This document shows positions 46,859 to 56,310 of a DNA stretch of 64,000 nucleotides, in pieces. The position numbers and the translations under genes are program-made. The stretch is from Microbulbifer sp. HZ11 (GTDB lineage Bacteria; Pseudomonadota; Gammaproteobacteria; Pseudomonadales; Cellvibrionaceae): positions 62,001 through 126,000 of the forward strand of contig NZ_JELR01000005.1 of assembly GCF_000708675.1 (NCBI RefSeq), written 5' to 3'. Below the pieces are notes generated by a model. It had not been told where the DNA came from. It saw only the letters and a program-made list of their open reading frames with translations, and did not search any database. Positions within the stretch are counted from its first letter, which is position 1. Each line of letters begins with the position of its first letter.

Positions 46859-47449
46859 CTATGTTAAGCCCATCTCTCTCCGTATGCGTGATAAAGTAAC
46901 ATCCGTTACACCGATGTACATCGCGACATGGCGGAGTGGTATACGTTTGCTTTCATCACCAAATTCGACCAGGAATCGCTCGTACCGCTCTTTTGCGTTA
47001 AGTAATAAGAAATCGGCCTCTCGCTTCTCCTTCTTTAAGATTAAACGTTCTAAACTTATTCGTAGAAAATCGCTCCAGTTTCTACTGTTTTTTGAAAGTT
47101 CGATTAAATCCGCGTACTGTATCGACCCGGTCATGCATTGTGTAATTGCTTGCGCAAAGAAAGGGCTGGGCTTTCCTTCGACCAGAGAGCTAACACTGGA
47201 AAATGCGCCTCCTACCCGAACCAGAGACTTGTTTCGCTCATTGCCTTCTTTGTCGGTGTAATAGTACCTTCCTATTCCGTCCATCATGAAATGGACGTCT
47301 TGGACGATGTCTCCACAAGAAAAAATGTAATCCTTTGTTGCGAAGGTATGGAATGTGAAATACGGATAGGCCTGCTCCAGGTCGACCTGATCAAAAGGCG
47401 TGAGATGCGAAAAGATCTGCTTCAGGCGCTCTTGGTGGGTGCGTTCCAT
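46859..47449 (-). CDS. Crp/Fnr-family transcriptional regulator
   Basis: The 196-residue product has an N-terminal cyclic-nucleotide-binding beta-roll (about 20-120). A C-terminal segment I-P-L-R-H-V-A-M-Y-I-G-V-T-D-V-T-L resembles a winged helix recognition region, as in many small Crp-like proteins. No Fnr-type cysteine cluster is seen. It probably controls the adjacent ICMT-like gene. The following 47450-47731 gap holds no clear gene. Confidence 0.82.
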   Translation of the reverse strand: MERTHQERLKQIFSHLTPFDQVDLEQAYPYFTFHTFATKDYIFSCGDIVQDVHFMMDGIGRYYYTDKEGNERNKSLVRVGGAFSSVSSLVEGKPSPFFAQAITQCMTGSIQYADLIELSKNSRNWSDFLRISLERLILKKEKREADFLLLNAKERYERFLVEFGDESKRIPLRHVAMYIGVTDVTLSRIRREMGLT

Positions 47450-47731
47450 GGCTTTCCCCAGTGTGAGTTCGAATACCGGATTGTCTTCTATCGCCGTCTA
47501 TTCTTGGTGAGCCTGTCAACACCTTCAATAAAAATCAGGTGGTAAAATCGTTCTCGCTCAATTTTCTACTTTTCAGGTTTATCGCCGCGCTGTCTTCGTG
47601 AGCGATTACGCCAGCAGCTATCCATTTTTTCAGCATCTGTTATATGGCCTGCGTAGGAGCGAATAGGTATAAGTGTTATCGAAGTGAGCGAAGAAAACTA
47701 CCAATGATTCAGATGGCATGTTTTTGCTTTG

Positions 47732-48148
47732 TCAGTGGCTGCATTCACCCAGCTCTTGTGCTAAGCCAATGAGAATTCCTTCTGGGCCCCGTATGTAGCA
47801 GAGTCGATAGATCCCCTGGTAATCGACAATTTCATCAACCACTGTGGCACCAAGTGGGCGAAGACTGGTCACGGTGTCCTCTATATCTCCAACGGTAAAC
47901 ATAACACGCATATACCCTAAAGAGTTTACCGGAGCTGTACGATGGTCAGACACGATAGCCGGGAAATCAAAACGTGTTAGTTCAATTCGACTGATATCGT
48001 CTGGGGTTTTCATCATAGCAACTTCAACTCGCTGACCTCGTACACCGGTTACTCGGCCAGACCAGTCGCCTTCTACAACCATACGGCCTTCCAGAGAAAG
48101 GCCAATGGCACTAAAAAACTCAATTTTCGCACGTCTCGCTTTGTTCAT
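47732..48148 (-). pseudogene. VOC-domain gene lacking its N-terminus
   Basis: From an ATG at 48148 the frame encodes I-E-F-F-S-A-I-G-L-S-L-E-G-R and continues through V-A-M-M-K-T-P-D and C-Y-I-R-G-P-E-G-I-L-I-G-L-A-Q-E-L-G, a near-complete VOC protein. The usual first strand (about 20 residues) is missing. Its place is taken by the fragment of an alpha/beta hydrolase in another frame. It is probably a recombinational remnant at the decayed end of the cassette array, although translation from 48148 is conceivable. Confidence 0.65.
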
Positions 48149-48263
48149 CGAGTCCCGAAAGGGTGAGTTGATGAACGGTGTGTCCTCTATCACGCAGCGA
48201 CTTGGCAACTTTATCCCATATCCAGCCTCCTGCCCATGCACCAGGTACAAGTACGAACTCCAT
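48120..48263 (-). pseudogene. Alpha/beta-hydrolase N-terminal fragment
   Basis: ATG 48263 opens M-E-F-V-L-V-P-G-A-W-A-G-G-W-I-W, the characteristic first strand and oxyanion region of EstC-like alpha/beta hydrolases. After 47 residues it runs into the VOC sequence and stops. A normal member is about 230 residues long. The junction with the VOC remnant is close to 48125-48150. Confidence 0.7.
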
Positions 48264-48409
48264 AGCTTCTCCTATCAGTCAGTGCAGCGGGGCGTGCGCT
48301 ACGTATAGCGCCGCGCTTGCTATTTCTCTCAAGGATTCAGCCTTGCCACTTAAGGCCAATTCCATAGGTCGAATCCGATCGGTATCTGTACTTGCAAGTT
48401 TCAGCTCGC

Positions 48410-49192
48410 TTATAGAATACCCAAAGCTTTGAGACTTTCTTTCCCCAGCTTCACACGCTGTTTCGCATCGGATGGGTTTTTGATGTCCATATTTAGGGCA
48501 AACGAATACACATGGTTACCCTTTGTGACCCATCCGACCCACCATCCTACGCCAGGATTCGGTACATTTTCCCAGCCTGTCTTTCCGTAAAGCTTCCAGC
48601 CTTCACCTTGTTCTAGCAGGACGATATCTCGAACAGCTTTTTGGATATCTTTTGATAGCGGAAGTTGATCTTGAGCGAGTCGTGATAGAAAGATAGCTTG
48701 CTCTTGAGCACTGATTTCCAGCGGCCCATCAAGCCAGAATGTATCTATAGAGGTACCAATATCTTCATTCCCAAAACCTAGCTTCGTGACATACGCCTGC
48801 ATTCGCTCTAAACCAGTACGACGAGCCAGCGCCTGGTAGATGGGAATGTTGGATATAGAAATAGCTTCACGTAGCCCCATATCCCTTTCCCAGATTTTAA
48901 ATAATTGCTTCTGCCCGCCGTAGGGGAGAATGTCGTCGACATCCTTTACTGCGCCCACAGAAAGGCCAATCAAACTATTTGCAATTTTGAATGTAGATGC
49001 CGGAATAAACCGCACTTCAGATCTTCGATGATTGTGTCCTATGAATTTTCCAGAGTCGGAATCGTATAGAACGAATGTTCCAGAGACGCCGGACCTAGTA
49101 AACAGATTGTTGATTTCAGAACTTTCTTCCCAATCTCCGGAAAAGCACGGAGTAGAAAGAACGGCAAAAAATATAGCTACAAACTTATTCAT
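48410..49192 (-). CDS. Class D (OXA-type) beta-lactamase
   Basis: The 260-residue product has a signal peptide (cleavage near C-F-S-G-D). It shows the class D motifs: S66-T-F-K69 active-site serine and carboxylatable lysine, S114-N-I (the S-x-V position, here S-x-I), F140-G-N (in place of Y-G-N), W153 in F-W-L, and K204-T-G. The length is normal, so the gene seems intact. It sits among decayed cassettes, without a recognisable attC of its own. It could be a progenitor-like environmental OXA. The substrate range cannot be read from sequence. Confidence 0.9.
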   Translation of the reverse strand: MNKFVAIFFAVLSTPCFSGDWEESSEINNLFTRSGVSGTFVLYDSDSGKFIGHNHRRSEVRFIPASTFKIANSLIGLSVGAVKDVDDILPYGGQKQLFKIWERDMGLREAISISNIPIYQALARRTGLERMQAYVTKLGFGNEDIGTSIDTFWLDGPLEISAQEQAIFLSRLAQDQLPLSKDIQKAVRDIVLLEQGEGWKLYGKTGWENVPNPGVGWWVGWVTKGNHVYSFALNMDIKNPSDAKQRVKLGKESLKALGIL

Positions 49193-49276
49193 TTTTTGAT
49201 GTCCGGTGAAGCCAAATATTCGATATAACAGAAAGCCAAAGCAGCGTGGGTCGACACGACTGTTTTCCGAGGGATC

Positions 49277-49407
49277 TCAAAAGCCAGCGTCTACCGCGCC
49301 ATGCCGTTCTATGGGCTCCCGTGTGAGTTCGATACCACGCTCACTCAAACGCTCATAAGCAGCACGATAGCTATCCACATATAACACCGCAGACTTTGAG
49401 AGGATTC
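49277..49407 (-). pseudogene. VOC-protein fragment
   Basis: The minus frame encodes V-L-Y-V-D-S-Y-R-A-A-Y-E-R-L followed by G-I-E-L-T-R-E-P-I-E-R-H-G and a stop. This is the middle of a VOC-type protein without beginning or end. It occupies most of the 250-nt gap between the OXA gene and the serine hydrolase remnant. Confidence 0.6.
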
Positions 49408-49443
49408 TCGCCTAAAGCCCTTTCCTTATACTCATATAAAATC

Positions 49444-50618
49444 TCAGTAACCGGCGCTCTTGACCGCGTCTAGGCTCATCGATTTTTTATGTGCAGTCTC
49501 TAACGGCCTGGCTAATCGCTTGACTATTTCCCAGGCGGAGCGCTCGGCAACTTTAAAGTTACCGTCATTAGAAGTTATGGCTATGGCGGCATTGATATCT
49601 GGTAAAATTACAAGCAATGCATACCACATAGTATTTGAGCCGTTATGCCAATGAACATCGCCAATGCCTAACTCTTCTGGTGGACCGATTACCCAGCCAT
49701 ACGCATAGCTATTCAGATTCGGATGATGCAGACGCTGAAACGATTCTCTTTTGAGGAATGAGCTACGCCCTTGTATGCCTTGAAGATGTTCGTCTGCATA
49801 CAATGCCAAATCATTCAGCGATAAATGTATTTGCCAGCAGGTCCAATTATTGGCGTGTTATCTTCTTTTCCACTCTTAGTAAAACCAAATAACTCCTTAT
49901 GCCCCCATGGCTGACTCAATTTTCCCTCTATATCTTCAGGTGCGCCAAAGCCGCCACTCTCAATCCCTAGGGGTGAAAAAACCTCTTTTCTAATTAAGTT
50001 TTCCCATGAAACTCCGGCGATTTTTTCAGCTATTACACCTGCAATCGTATATCCGACATTAGAGTACACAAAGGTGCCACCTGGAGTTACGTCAGGCCGC
50101 TGAGAGAGGATATGGCGCACTGCTGATTCTCTCGCAGCCATTCTCTCACTGCCGGCGTTTGGATGTTTTAAGCTAACAAAAAGTGAGAAGTTGGGCGTTG
50201 CCCCAGATGTATGTGAAAGCAGGTCGCCTAGAGTTACATCGTTCCATTCTGAATGGATGTCCTTGTCGTCGGGAAAAACATCTTTGATCGATGTATCCCA
50301 CTGCAAATCACCTCTGTCAACTAAGCGAGCAATCATCGTCGCGGTAAAAGATTTAGTAATAGAACCAATATGCCATAGGTCCTGGTGTGAGACGGGAACA
50401 CCTTCCCCTGTTTTACGCTCGCCGCTAACCGAAAGCCCAATGATCTTGCTGTTCTGGATGACTATCGCACCTAGGCCGACCAGATTTTCAGATTTTCTCT
50501 GTTCGTCCACGTGCCTTTCTAAAAGTTTATCGATCTGCGCAAAGGGATCTTCTTCCGAAGCGAAGCAGCTAATTGAAGAAAGTACCAAGGGGACGATTAA
50601 AAATGATATGGCTTTCAT
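49444..50618 (-). pseudogene. Serine beta-lactamase-like hydrolase (PF00144) with frameshift
   Basis: Two frames together make one protein of about 390 residues. The first (50618 down to 49815) has a signal peptide, S-I-T-K (the S-x-x-K motif), the Y-S-N tyrosine and G-P-A-G. The second (about 49830 to 49444) continues with L-N-D-L-A-L-Y-A-D and H-N-G-S. A one-base loss near 49825-49832 joins them. The family includes class C beta-lactamase relatives and esterases or peptidases. It is cassette-borne: a degenerate attC follows its start side at 50629-50689. Sequencing error is an alternative to true decay. Confidence 0.8.
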
Positions 50619-50628
50619 TGCGTTCTCT

Positions 50629-50689
50629 CACGCCGCGCTCTGCGGAAATTTAGGAGCGCTAGCGAGTAAATTTTCCGTAGCAGCGCCTT
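50629..50689 (-). other. attC site, interrupted by IS110-family element (left part)
   Basis: On the minus strand the site reads AAGGCGCTGCTACGGAAAATTTA...TAAATTTCCGCAGAGCGCGGCGTGA, with pairing arms, and belongs to the DUF4297/ATPase cassette. The core-site end is mutated (TCACGCC instead of TAACGCC on the plus strand). The rest of the site resumes at 51859 after the IS. Confidence 0.65.
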
Positions 50690-50714
50690 GTATGGCCTAA
50701 TCACCCAAATATTC

Positions 50715-51829
<1,115 letters not shown>

Positions 51830-51869
51830 ATTTGGGATGGTTGACACCACAGTCGCTTTTTATAAGCCC

Positions 51870-53510
51870 CTACGAAAATAGGCCTTTTTCGTAAAGTGGC
51901 ATTATTTCATCGTATGCTTCATCAAAGTATTCACTACTGAGCAAACTATATTTTTCAGTTAACTCAAGCTGATGATAGCCTTTCATATTACTTTCCAATG
52001 CAACTGCACCAATAATTACTTGATTGTTCTCTCCTAAACTCTCAGTACACAGTGCAATTAACTTCTCAGTACCTTCAGTATCAAGATCTTGTTGCTTGGG
52101 AGAATCAATAACTATCGGTAGCATTGCTACGGTAGAGTGCTTTTCCATGGTTTTTAACAACCCATAATGGTAAGCAAATATCGACCTTGGACTTCTACTA
52201 CCAGTCTTACTTTTTGTGATTTTCCCATATTGTATCAAAGGGGCTATAACTGGAGATCTAATGCCCAGTTTATCCTGTGCTATTGCCAAAAATGATTTAA
52301 AGTCGTCATTAATAGTTTGCGTACGTTTTCTATCCGTAAACTCATTTTGTTTTTTAAAAAGGTCTTCCAATGCTTTCGATCGTTCACCTATTTTTTCATG
52401 TAAGCTCTTTATTTGCTCTTCAAACGTGATTTCAACTTCCTTGCTTGCTTGTGACCTGATAACATCCTTCAGAGAGAGCTCTCCTTTCACTTCCCTCATC
52501 ATTGCGTTTAATTCAGAACTTAATTCTTTAGACTGGCGGAGCTGTTCCTTTACAGAATTAATTTGATCATCTAGAACTTGTTTCTCGTCATACATTTTTG
52601 GAAGTAATTCAAGAAGCTGCTCACGATTTTCAAATACGTGATATTTTACTGACATATCAGTCGAGAGATCTTCTTCAAAGTTTTCGAGAAGGCTTCTGCA
52701 TGTCTCGATTTCCTTTGCAATTGAATCTCTATTTGAAAGTAGATCAAGTAGCTTAAGTCTGAATTCAGACTCCTCTACATTTAGCTCTTGGCATTTTCCT
52801 AGGAATTTATTCAACAGATCTTGATAATAATCTACATCGATATCAAATAAGACTCTGCCAAATGATTCTTCAAATTTTTTCTTCGCTGCAATTACAGCCT
52901 CGAGCATTGCGCTTAGTTCTTCTAGCTCTAGTTGTATAGTCTTTATCTCACCAGCAAGCTCATAATACTCTTTAGGCTTAATTCCAGAATGGAATTGTAG
53001 TGAGTTTTTTTGCCAGTCATCATACATGGCCATACCAGAGAATGATGACAGCGCAGTATGCCATCCCTCATCTTGATCAATATAAAAAGGCAAGTACAAA
53101 CAAGCAGGGTTTGCTTGGGTTTGCTTTCCTGTTTTCTTATAAGAAAGCTGAAGGTTAAAGTTAAATATTTCCTTTATTTTCTCTGCAATAGCACTCATAT
53201 GGCTAGAAGAGACTAGCAAGGTGTAACTATCTGAATATATGAATATTGAAATTCGCTTCTTATGGCGAACAAACGTATATTCCCTGCCATTTACGTTGAT
53301 GCAGACTTTAGTGATTATGTCGTCATCTTTCCATTCCTTATCAAGCCTGCAGTCACCACCCAATGTGTAATACAGGGACTTAATAATACTGGACTTTCCA
53401 GTATCGTTATCTCCGTAAATAATGTTTATTTTTGGGGAGAAATTAAAAACCAGGCCTTTCTTATCACGCCTTGAAATAATAGAAACTTTTTTAAAGTATA
53501 TGAGGCTCAT
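51870..53510 (-). CDS. SMC/Rad50-like ATPase of a Lamassu-like two-gene system
   Basis: The 546-residue product has Walker A G33-D-N-D-T-G-K39-S in an N-terminal SMC-like head. A long coiled-coil follows (about 175-420), and a C-terminal head carries a Walker-B-like I-V-I-D-S-P segment near residues 466-471. Four bases overlap the upstream nuclease gene, so the pair is translationally coupled. SMC-like ATPases coupled to Cap4-type nucleases form Lamassu/Ddm-type systems, where the ATPase senses DNA structures and unleashes the nuclease. It is shorter than typical LmuB. The gene is AT-rich compared with the chromosome, consistent with cassette-borne acquisition. An uncharacterised DUF3732-like family is an alternative. 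Confidence 0.75.
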   Translation of the reverse strand: MSLIYFKKVSIISRRDKKGLVFNFSPKINIIYGDNDTGKSSIIKSLYYTLGGDCRLDKEWKDDDIITKVCINVNGREYTFVRHKKRISIFIYSDSYTLLVSSSHMSAIAEKIKEIFNFNLQLSYKKTGKQTQANPACLYLPFYIDQDEGWHTALSSFSGMAMYDDWQKNSLQFHSGIKPKEYYELAGEIKTIQLELEELSAMLEAVIAAKKKFEESFGRVLFDIDVDYYQDLLNKFLGKCQELNVEESEFRLKLLDLLSNRDSIAKEIETCRSLLENFEEDLSTDMSVKYHVFENREQLLELLPKMYDEKQVLDDQINSVKEQLRQSKELSSELNAMMREVKGELSLKDVIRSQASKEVEITFEEQIKSLHEKIGERSKALEDLFKKQNEFTDRKRTQTINDDFKSFLAIAQDKLGIRSPVIAPLIQYGKITKSKTGSRSPRSIFAYHYGLLKTMEKHSTVAMLPIVIDSPKQQDLDTEGTEKLIALCTESLGENNQVIIGAVALESNMKGYHQLELTEKYSLLSSEYFDEAYDEIMPLYEKGLFS

Positions 53511-54577
53511 GGTTCCTCGCCTCCGATAAGATTTTTAATTATGGAATAGACTATAATGGACTCCTTCTGCGGAGATGTAAGTGCCAGTGAGTAGTCGGGA
53601 ACACTTACTTCCAAATTACTTTTCAATTCCTCAATATATAAACTCAAGGACTTATGAAGCTTGTTCTTATCATACATAGACTCTGCATTTTCTAGATAGG
53701 ATTTTTCGACACTGTTATCTCTTTTTATGGATATGCTTACTCTTGAAAATGTGGCCTGCAAAGAGATTAGTTCAATCGAGCTTTTTCCTAAGTCTGCAAA
53801 TATTGCTCGAGCATTTTCCCAATTTGGCTCCAAGCGTTTGCTTTCGCATATTGATTGTAAAGAGCCCCTAATAAAGCTCGAAGACAAACCTTTCTTTTTA
53901 ACTAGTTCATCAAAGTCTTTGATATCAGAGGATCTTACTTTTGATCTATCTCGACATGCGCTTTCAAGTGTTTTGGCAAATGATGAGGGGTTTACATCTA
54001 TGTCATTTTCAAAATACTTGTCGAAAAAATCACATATTTTCCCTTTTAAATGTGAAGAGTGCCCCTCTAAGCTCAAATCTGATGTTAGGAAGGTAAGTGA
54101 TTTCAGTTCAACTGAATAACCTTTGCCTATTTGATCTGAGACTTTACTTTTAATATTTGTTTGTAGTGTATTATCAATTTCATGTGCGCCAAATATATTT
54201 CTACTTTCAAATGAGAAATAAGCATTGGTCACAAACATCAATTCTACGCCTTTATCACCAAACCTTTTTTTATGCTCAAAGAGCTTTCCAATAAATGAAA
54301 TGGGCTTTTTCTTTGTTGAATTAATCAGTTTGGGTAATGTCCATGATCCTTCATTCGTTTTAACTTGTGCGAATGTCACCCTTTTAGGGTCGCTTTCAGA
54401 GTCAAGTATTAACACATCATCATGAAACTCAAATACGAAAACATACTCTTTCCCTTCTAACTCATACTCAAGCATGTGTGACAGCGCCCAACAGGATTGA
54501 AAATCAAAACCTCTTTGGGCGATCTCTCCTCCTCGTTCTGTCTGAGGGGTGTTGATAAGAATTTCACTTAACTCCAT
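53507..54577 (-). CDS. DUF4297 (Cap4-type) nuclease of a Lamassu-like system
   Basis: The 356-residue product follows an AAGGA site by five bases. The N-terminus E-R-G-G-E-I-A-Q-R-G-F-D-F-Q is the DUF4297/Cap4 entry motif. The PD-(D/E)xK-type core is seen as D53/D54 in F-H-D-D-V and Q71-V-K73. The remaining about 200 residues are helical and unassigned, presumably the ATPase-interaction part. Cap4 nucleases occur in CBASS and, with SMC partners, in Lamassu. Here no cyclase is present, and the coupled ATPase favours Lamassu. The effector would degrade DNA on infection or plasmid entry. The two genes form one integron cassette. Confidence 0.78.
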   Translation of the reverse strand: MELSEILINTPQTERGGEIAQRGFDFQSCWALSHMLEYELEGKEYVFVFEFHDDVLILDSESDPKRVTFAQVKTNEGSWTLPKLINSTKKKPISFIGKLFEHKKRFGDKGVELMFVTNAYFSFESRNIFGAHEIDNTLQTNIKSKVSDQIGKGYSVELKSLTFLTSDLSLEGHSSHLKGKICDFFDKYFENDIDVNPSSFAKTLESACRDRSKVRSSDIKDFDELVKKKGLSSSFIRGSLQSICESKRLEPNWENARAIFADLGKSSIELISLQATFSRVSISIKRDNSVEKSYLENAESMYDKNKLHKSLSLYIEELKSNLEVSVPDYSLALTSPQKESIIVYSIIKNLIGGEEP

Positions 54578-54624
54578 GACAGTCCTTTATCCAATTCACA
54601 TTAATTCTCCAATCTGAAACTAGG

Positions 54625-54651
54625 GCTTATAACGCCCAGCGTTGGCTGTCG
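54625..54651 (-). other. attC site, interrupted by IS3-family element (left part)
   Basis: The plus strand reads CTTATAACGCCCAGCGTTGGCTGTCG up to the IS edge. The rest (CTCTGCCGCTGATTGTTATAC) follows at 56290-56310. The rejoined site matches the short attC at 59438. Confidence 0.8.
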
Positions 54652-54692
54652 GTATCTGTCAACGTAGTTGTCGCGTTTAAGGTATCAGCTCT

Positions 54693-55739
54693 TTAACAAT
54701 TTACCGCCTTGTCCGGGTTCAGCATTACTGACTCCGGCAAGCTGAGGTTTCTTGTTTCTCCTGACCAGCGTCGAGGGTTCTTGGCCTTCGCAGCCTCAAG
54801 CACAACTCTGCGCTGAATCAGTATCTCGTGAGCCTCTCCATTATGGCGTTGCTCAGGTGTTACGTAGTTCAAGCCACTGTGGCGATGCTCGGTGTTGTAC
54901 CATCGCACAAACGCCAGCACCCAGTTCCGAGCTTCATTGATCGTTTTGAAGCCACTTGCCGGGAAGCCCGGTCGGAACTTCAGCGTCTTGAACAATGACT
55001 CAGAGTAGGCATTGTCGTTGCTCACTCGGGGGCGGCTGTTCGAGGGGGTTATACCAAGGTCATACAGTTTCTCCAGGAATGTCGCCGCCTTCATGGGGCT
55101 ACCATTATCGGAGTGCAGTACAAGCGGCTTGCTCTTCGCCGTCAGGCGCTCACGCCAGCAGGCTTTCTCGATAAACTCACAAGCCAACTCTCCGGTCTCA
55201 CGCTCATACACCTCATGGCCGACAATTTTCCGGCTGTAAACATCCATAACCAAGTAAAGGTAATACCAGGTTCCGCATGCTGGTCCTGGTAGCCACGAGA
55301 TATCCCACGACCACAGACAGTTTGGTTCTGATGCTTTGTGTGTGGTCGCTGCTCGCTTCCGCTCCGGCGCCTTCTGGCGGCCTCTACGGTGGACTTGATT
55401 GTATTCATGTAAAACCCGGTAGAGCGTTGATTCAGAGGCGAGATAATGGCCCTGATCCAGCTGGTCAGCAACAATAAATGCTGGAGGGCAGCTTCGGTAT
55501 TCAGGTTGATTACACAGGGCTATTACGGCTTGACGCTCCTTAGCCGTCAGTTTGTTCGATGGCTCCGGCCTCGGCACCACGGGCCTCTGATCTTCCCTGA
55601 CAACCTCGTCAGTGACCCAGCGTTGATAGGTGCGTACGCTCAAGTTCAGCAAGGCACAGGCCTTGGCCAGCCGGGCTCCGCTGCGATTGGCTTCGGCAAT
55701 CAGAGCAACGATCTGCTGGCGATCTGGGAGGCTGGTCAT
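54693..55739 (-). CDS. IS3-family transposase OrfB (DDE integrase domain)
   Basis: The 348-residue product has an HTH_21-like N-terminus and an rve integrase core. The DDE triad is in W-D-I-S-W, H-S-D-N-G-S-P and N-A-Y-S-E-S-L-F-K. It overlaps orfA by four bases. A run of seven A residues at 55775-55781 (minus strand) in orfA is a classic slippery site. The -1 frame from there stays open into OrfB, so an OrfAB fusion transposase is expected. Confidence 0.93.
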   Translation of the reverse strand: MTSLPDRQQIVALIAEANRSGARLAKACALLNLSVRTYQRWVTDEVVREDQRPVVPRPEPSNKLTAKERQAVIALCNQPEYRSCPPAFIVADQLDQGHYLASESTLYRVLHEYNQVHRRGRQKAPERKRAATTHKASEPNCLWSWDISWLPGPACGTWYYLYLVMDVYSRKIVGHEVYERETGELACEFIEKACWRERLTAKSKPLVLHSDNGSPMKAATFLEKLYDLGITPSNSRPRVSNDNAYSESLFKTLKFRPGFPASGFKTINEARNWVLAFVRWYNTEHRHSGLNYVTPEQRHNGEAHEILIQRRVVLEAAKAKNPRRWSGETRNLSLPESVMLNPDKAVNC

Positions 55740-56236
55740 TCGTCCTCGTCTTTGTGGCCCCAGATCGCCTCGGCTTTTTTTGACAGTGTGAGGAGCGCAG
55801 CGGTTTCAGCGAGCGCCTTCTCCTTACGTCGCAGCTCTGCCTCAAGCTTTTTGATACGCTTTTTCTCGGCCTTACTGGCCTTTTGGTTGCGTTTAGACTG
55901 CTCGTCAGATACAGCATTGGCTGACATGCAGGCCGTTTTCCAGGCCTCAATCTGCTCGGGGTAAAGGCCTTTCTTGCGGCAGTATTCACTGAGCTCCGCC
56001 TCAGTCATTGGGGCAGTTTCAAGGACGACTTTGAATTTTTCTTCGCTACTCCAATTATCGGGAGTAGCAGAGTTGGAAGGCAAAACAGCACCTCGTTGTC
56101 TGGCGGCTTTACGCCAATTGTACAGGGTAGCGGTACTGATGCCTTCCTGGCTCGCCAGTTCGGCAACGGTCATGCTGTGAGGCGGCGCCATCTTCTTGAG
56201 GATGGCCTCTTTACGTTCAGGTGAATAGTGGGGCAT
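55736..56236 (-). CDS. IS3-family OrfA (helix-turn-helix)
   Basis: The 166-residue product begins M-P-H-Y-S-P-E-R-K-E-A-I-L and has an HTH with S-T-A-T-L-Y-N-W-R-K. A lysine-rich leucine-zipper-like C-terminal coiled-coil contains the frameshift heptamer region. It binds the IS ends and, as the OrfAB fusion, forms the active transposase in this family. Confidence 0.9.
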   Translation of the reverse strand: MPHYSPERKEAILKKMAPPHSMTVAELASQEGISTATLYNWRKAARQRGAVLPSNSATPDNWSSEEKFKVVLETAPMTEAELSEYCRKKGLYPEQIEAWKTACMSANAVSDEQSKRNQKASKAEKKRIKKLEAELRRKEKALAETAALLTLSKKAEAIWGHKDEDE

Positions 56237-56289
56237 GGTTGTCCTCTGAAAAGTTCAGGCGACAACTACCCTGACACATAGGGCTGTCG

Positions 56290-56310
56290 CTCTGCCGCTG
56301 ATTGTTATAC
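56290..56310 (-). other. attC site, right part (interrupted by IS3)
   Basis: CTCTGCCGCTGATTGTTATAC completes the attC site begun at 54625; the GTTATAC core site is intact. It follows the stop of the lipoprotein cassette. Confidence 0.75.

Larger units (their letters stand above)
54652..56281 (-). mobile_element. IS3-family insertion sequence in an attC site
   Basis: The element is about 1.63 kb. Ends carry inverted repeats TGTCAACGTAGTTGTCGC (54657 on) and, from the other end, TGTCAGGGTAGTTGTCGC (56276 back). GGCTGTCG occurs on both sides (54644-54651 and 56282-56289). Removing the IS and one copy restores a standard attC, so this looks like a target duplication, unusually long for IS3. Both orfs appear intact. 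Confidence 0.82.

Noticed and set aside
47560-47660. Possible attC remnant (TTTATCGCCGCGCTG...CTGTTATATGGC)
   Set aside because: Core-like ends are present, but the internal arms do not convincingly pair, so it was not called.
49200-49260. Possible degenerate attC between OXA and the serine hydrolase remnant
   Set aside because: ATAACAG...GTTTTCC flanks are too weak and lack clear pairing arms.
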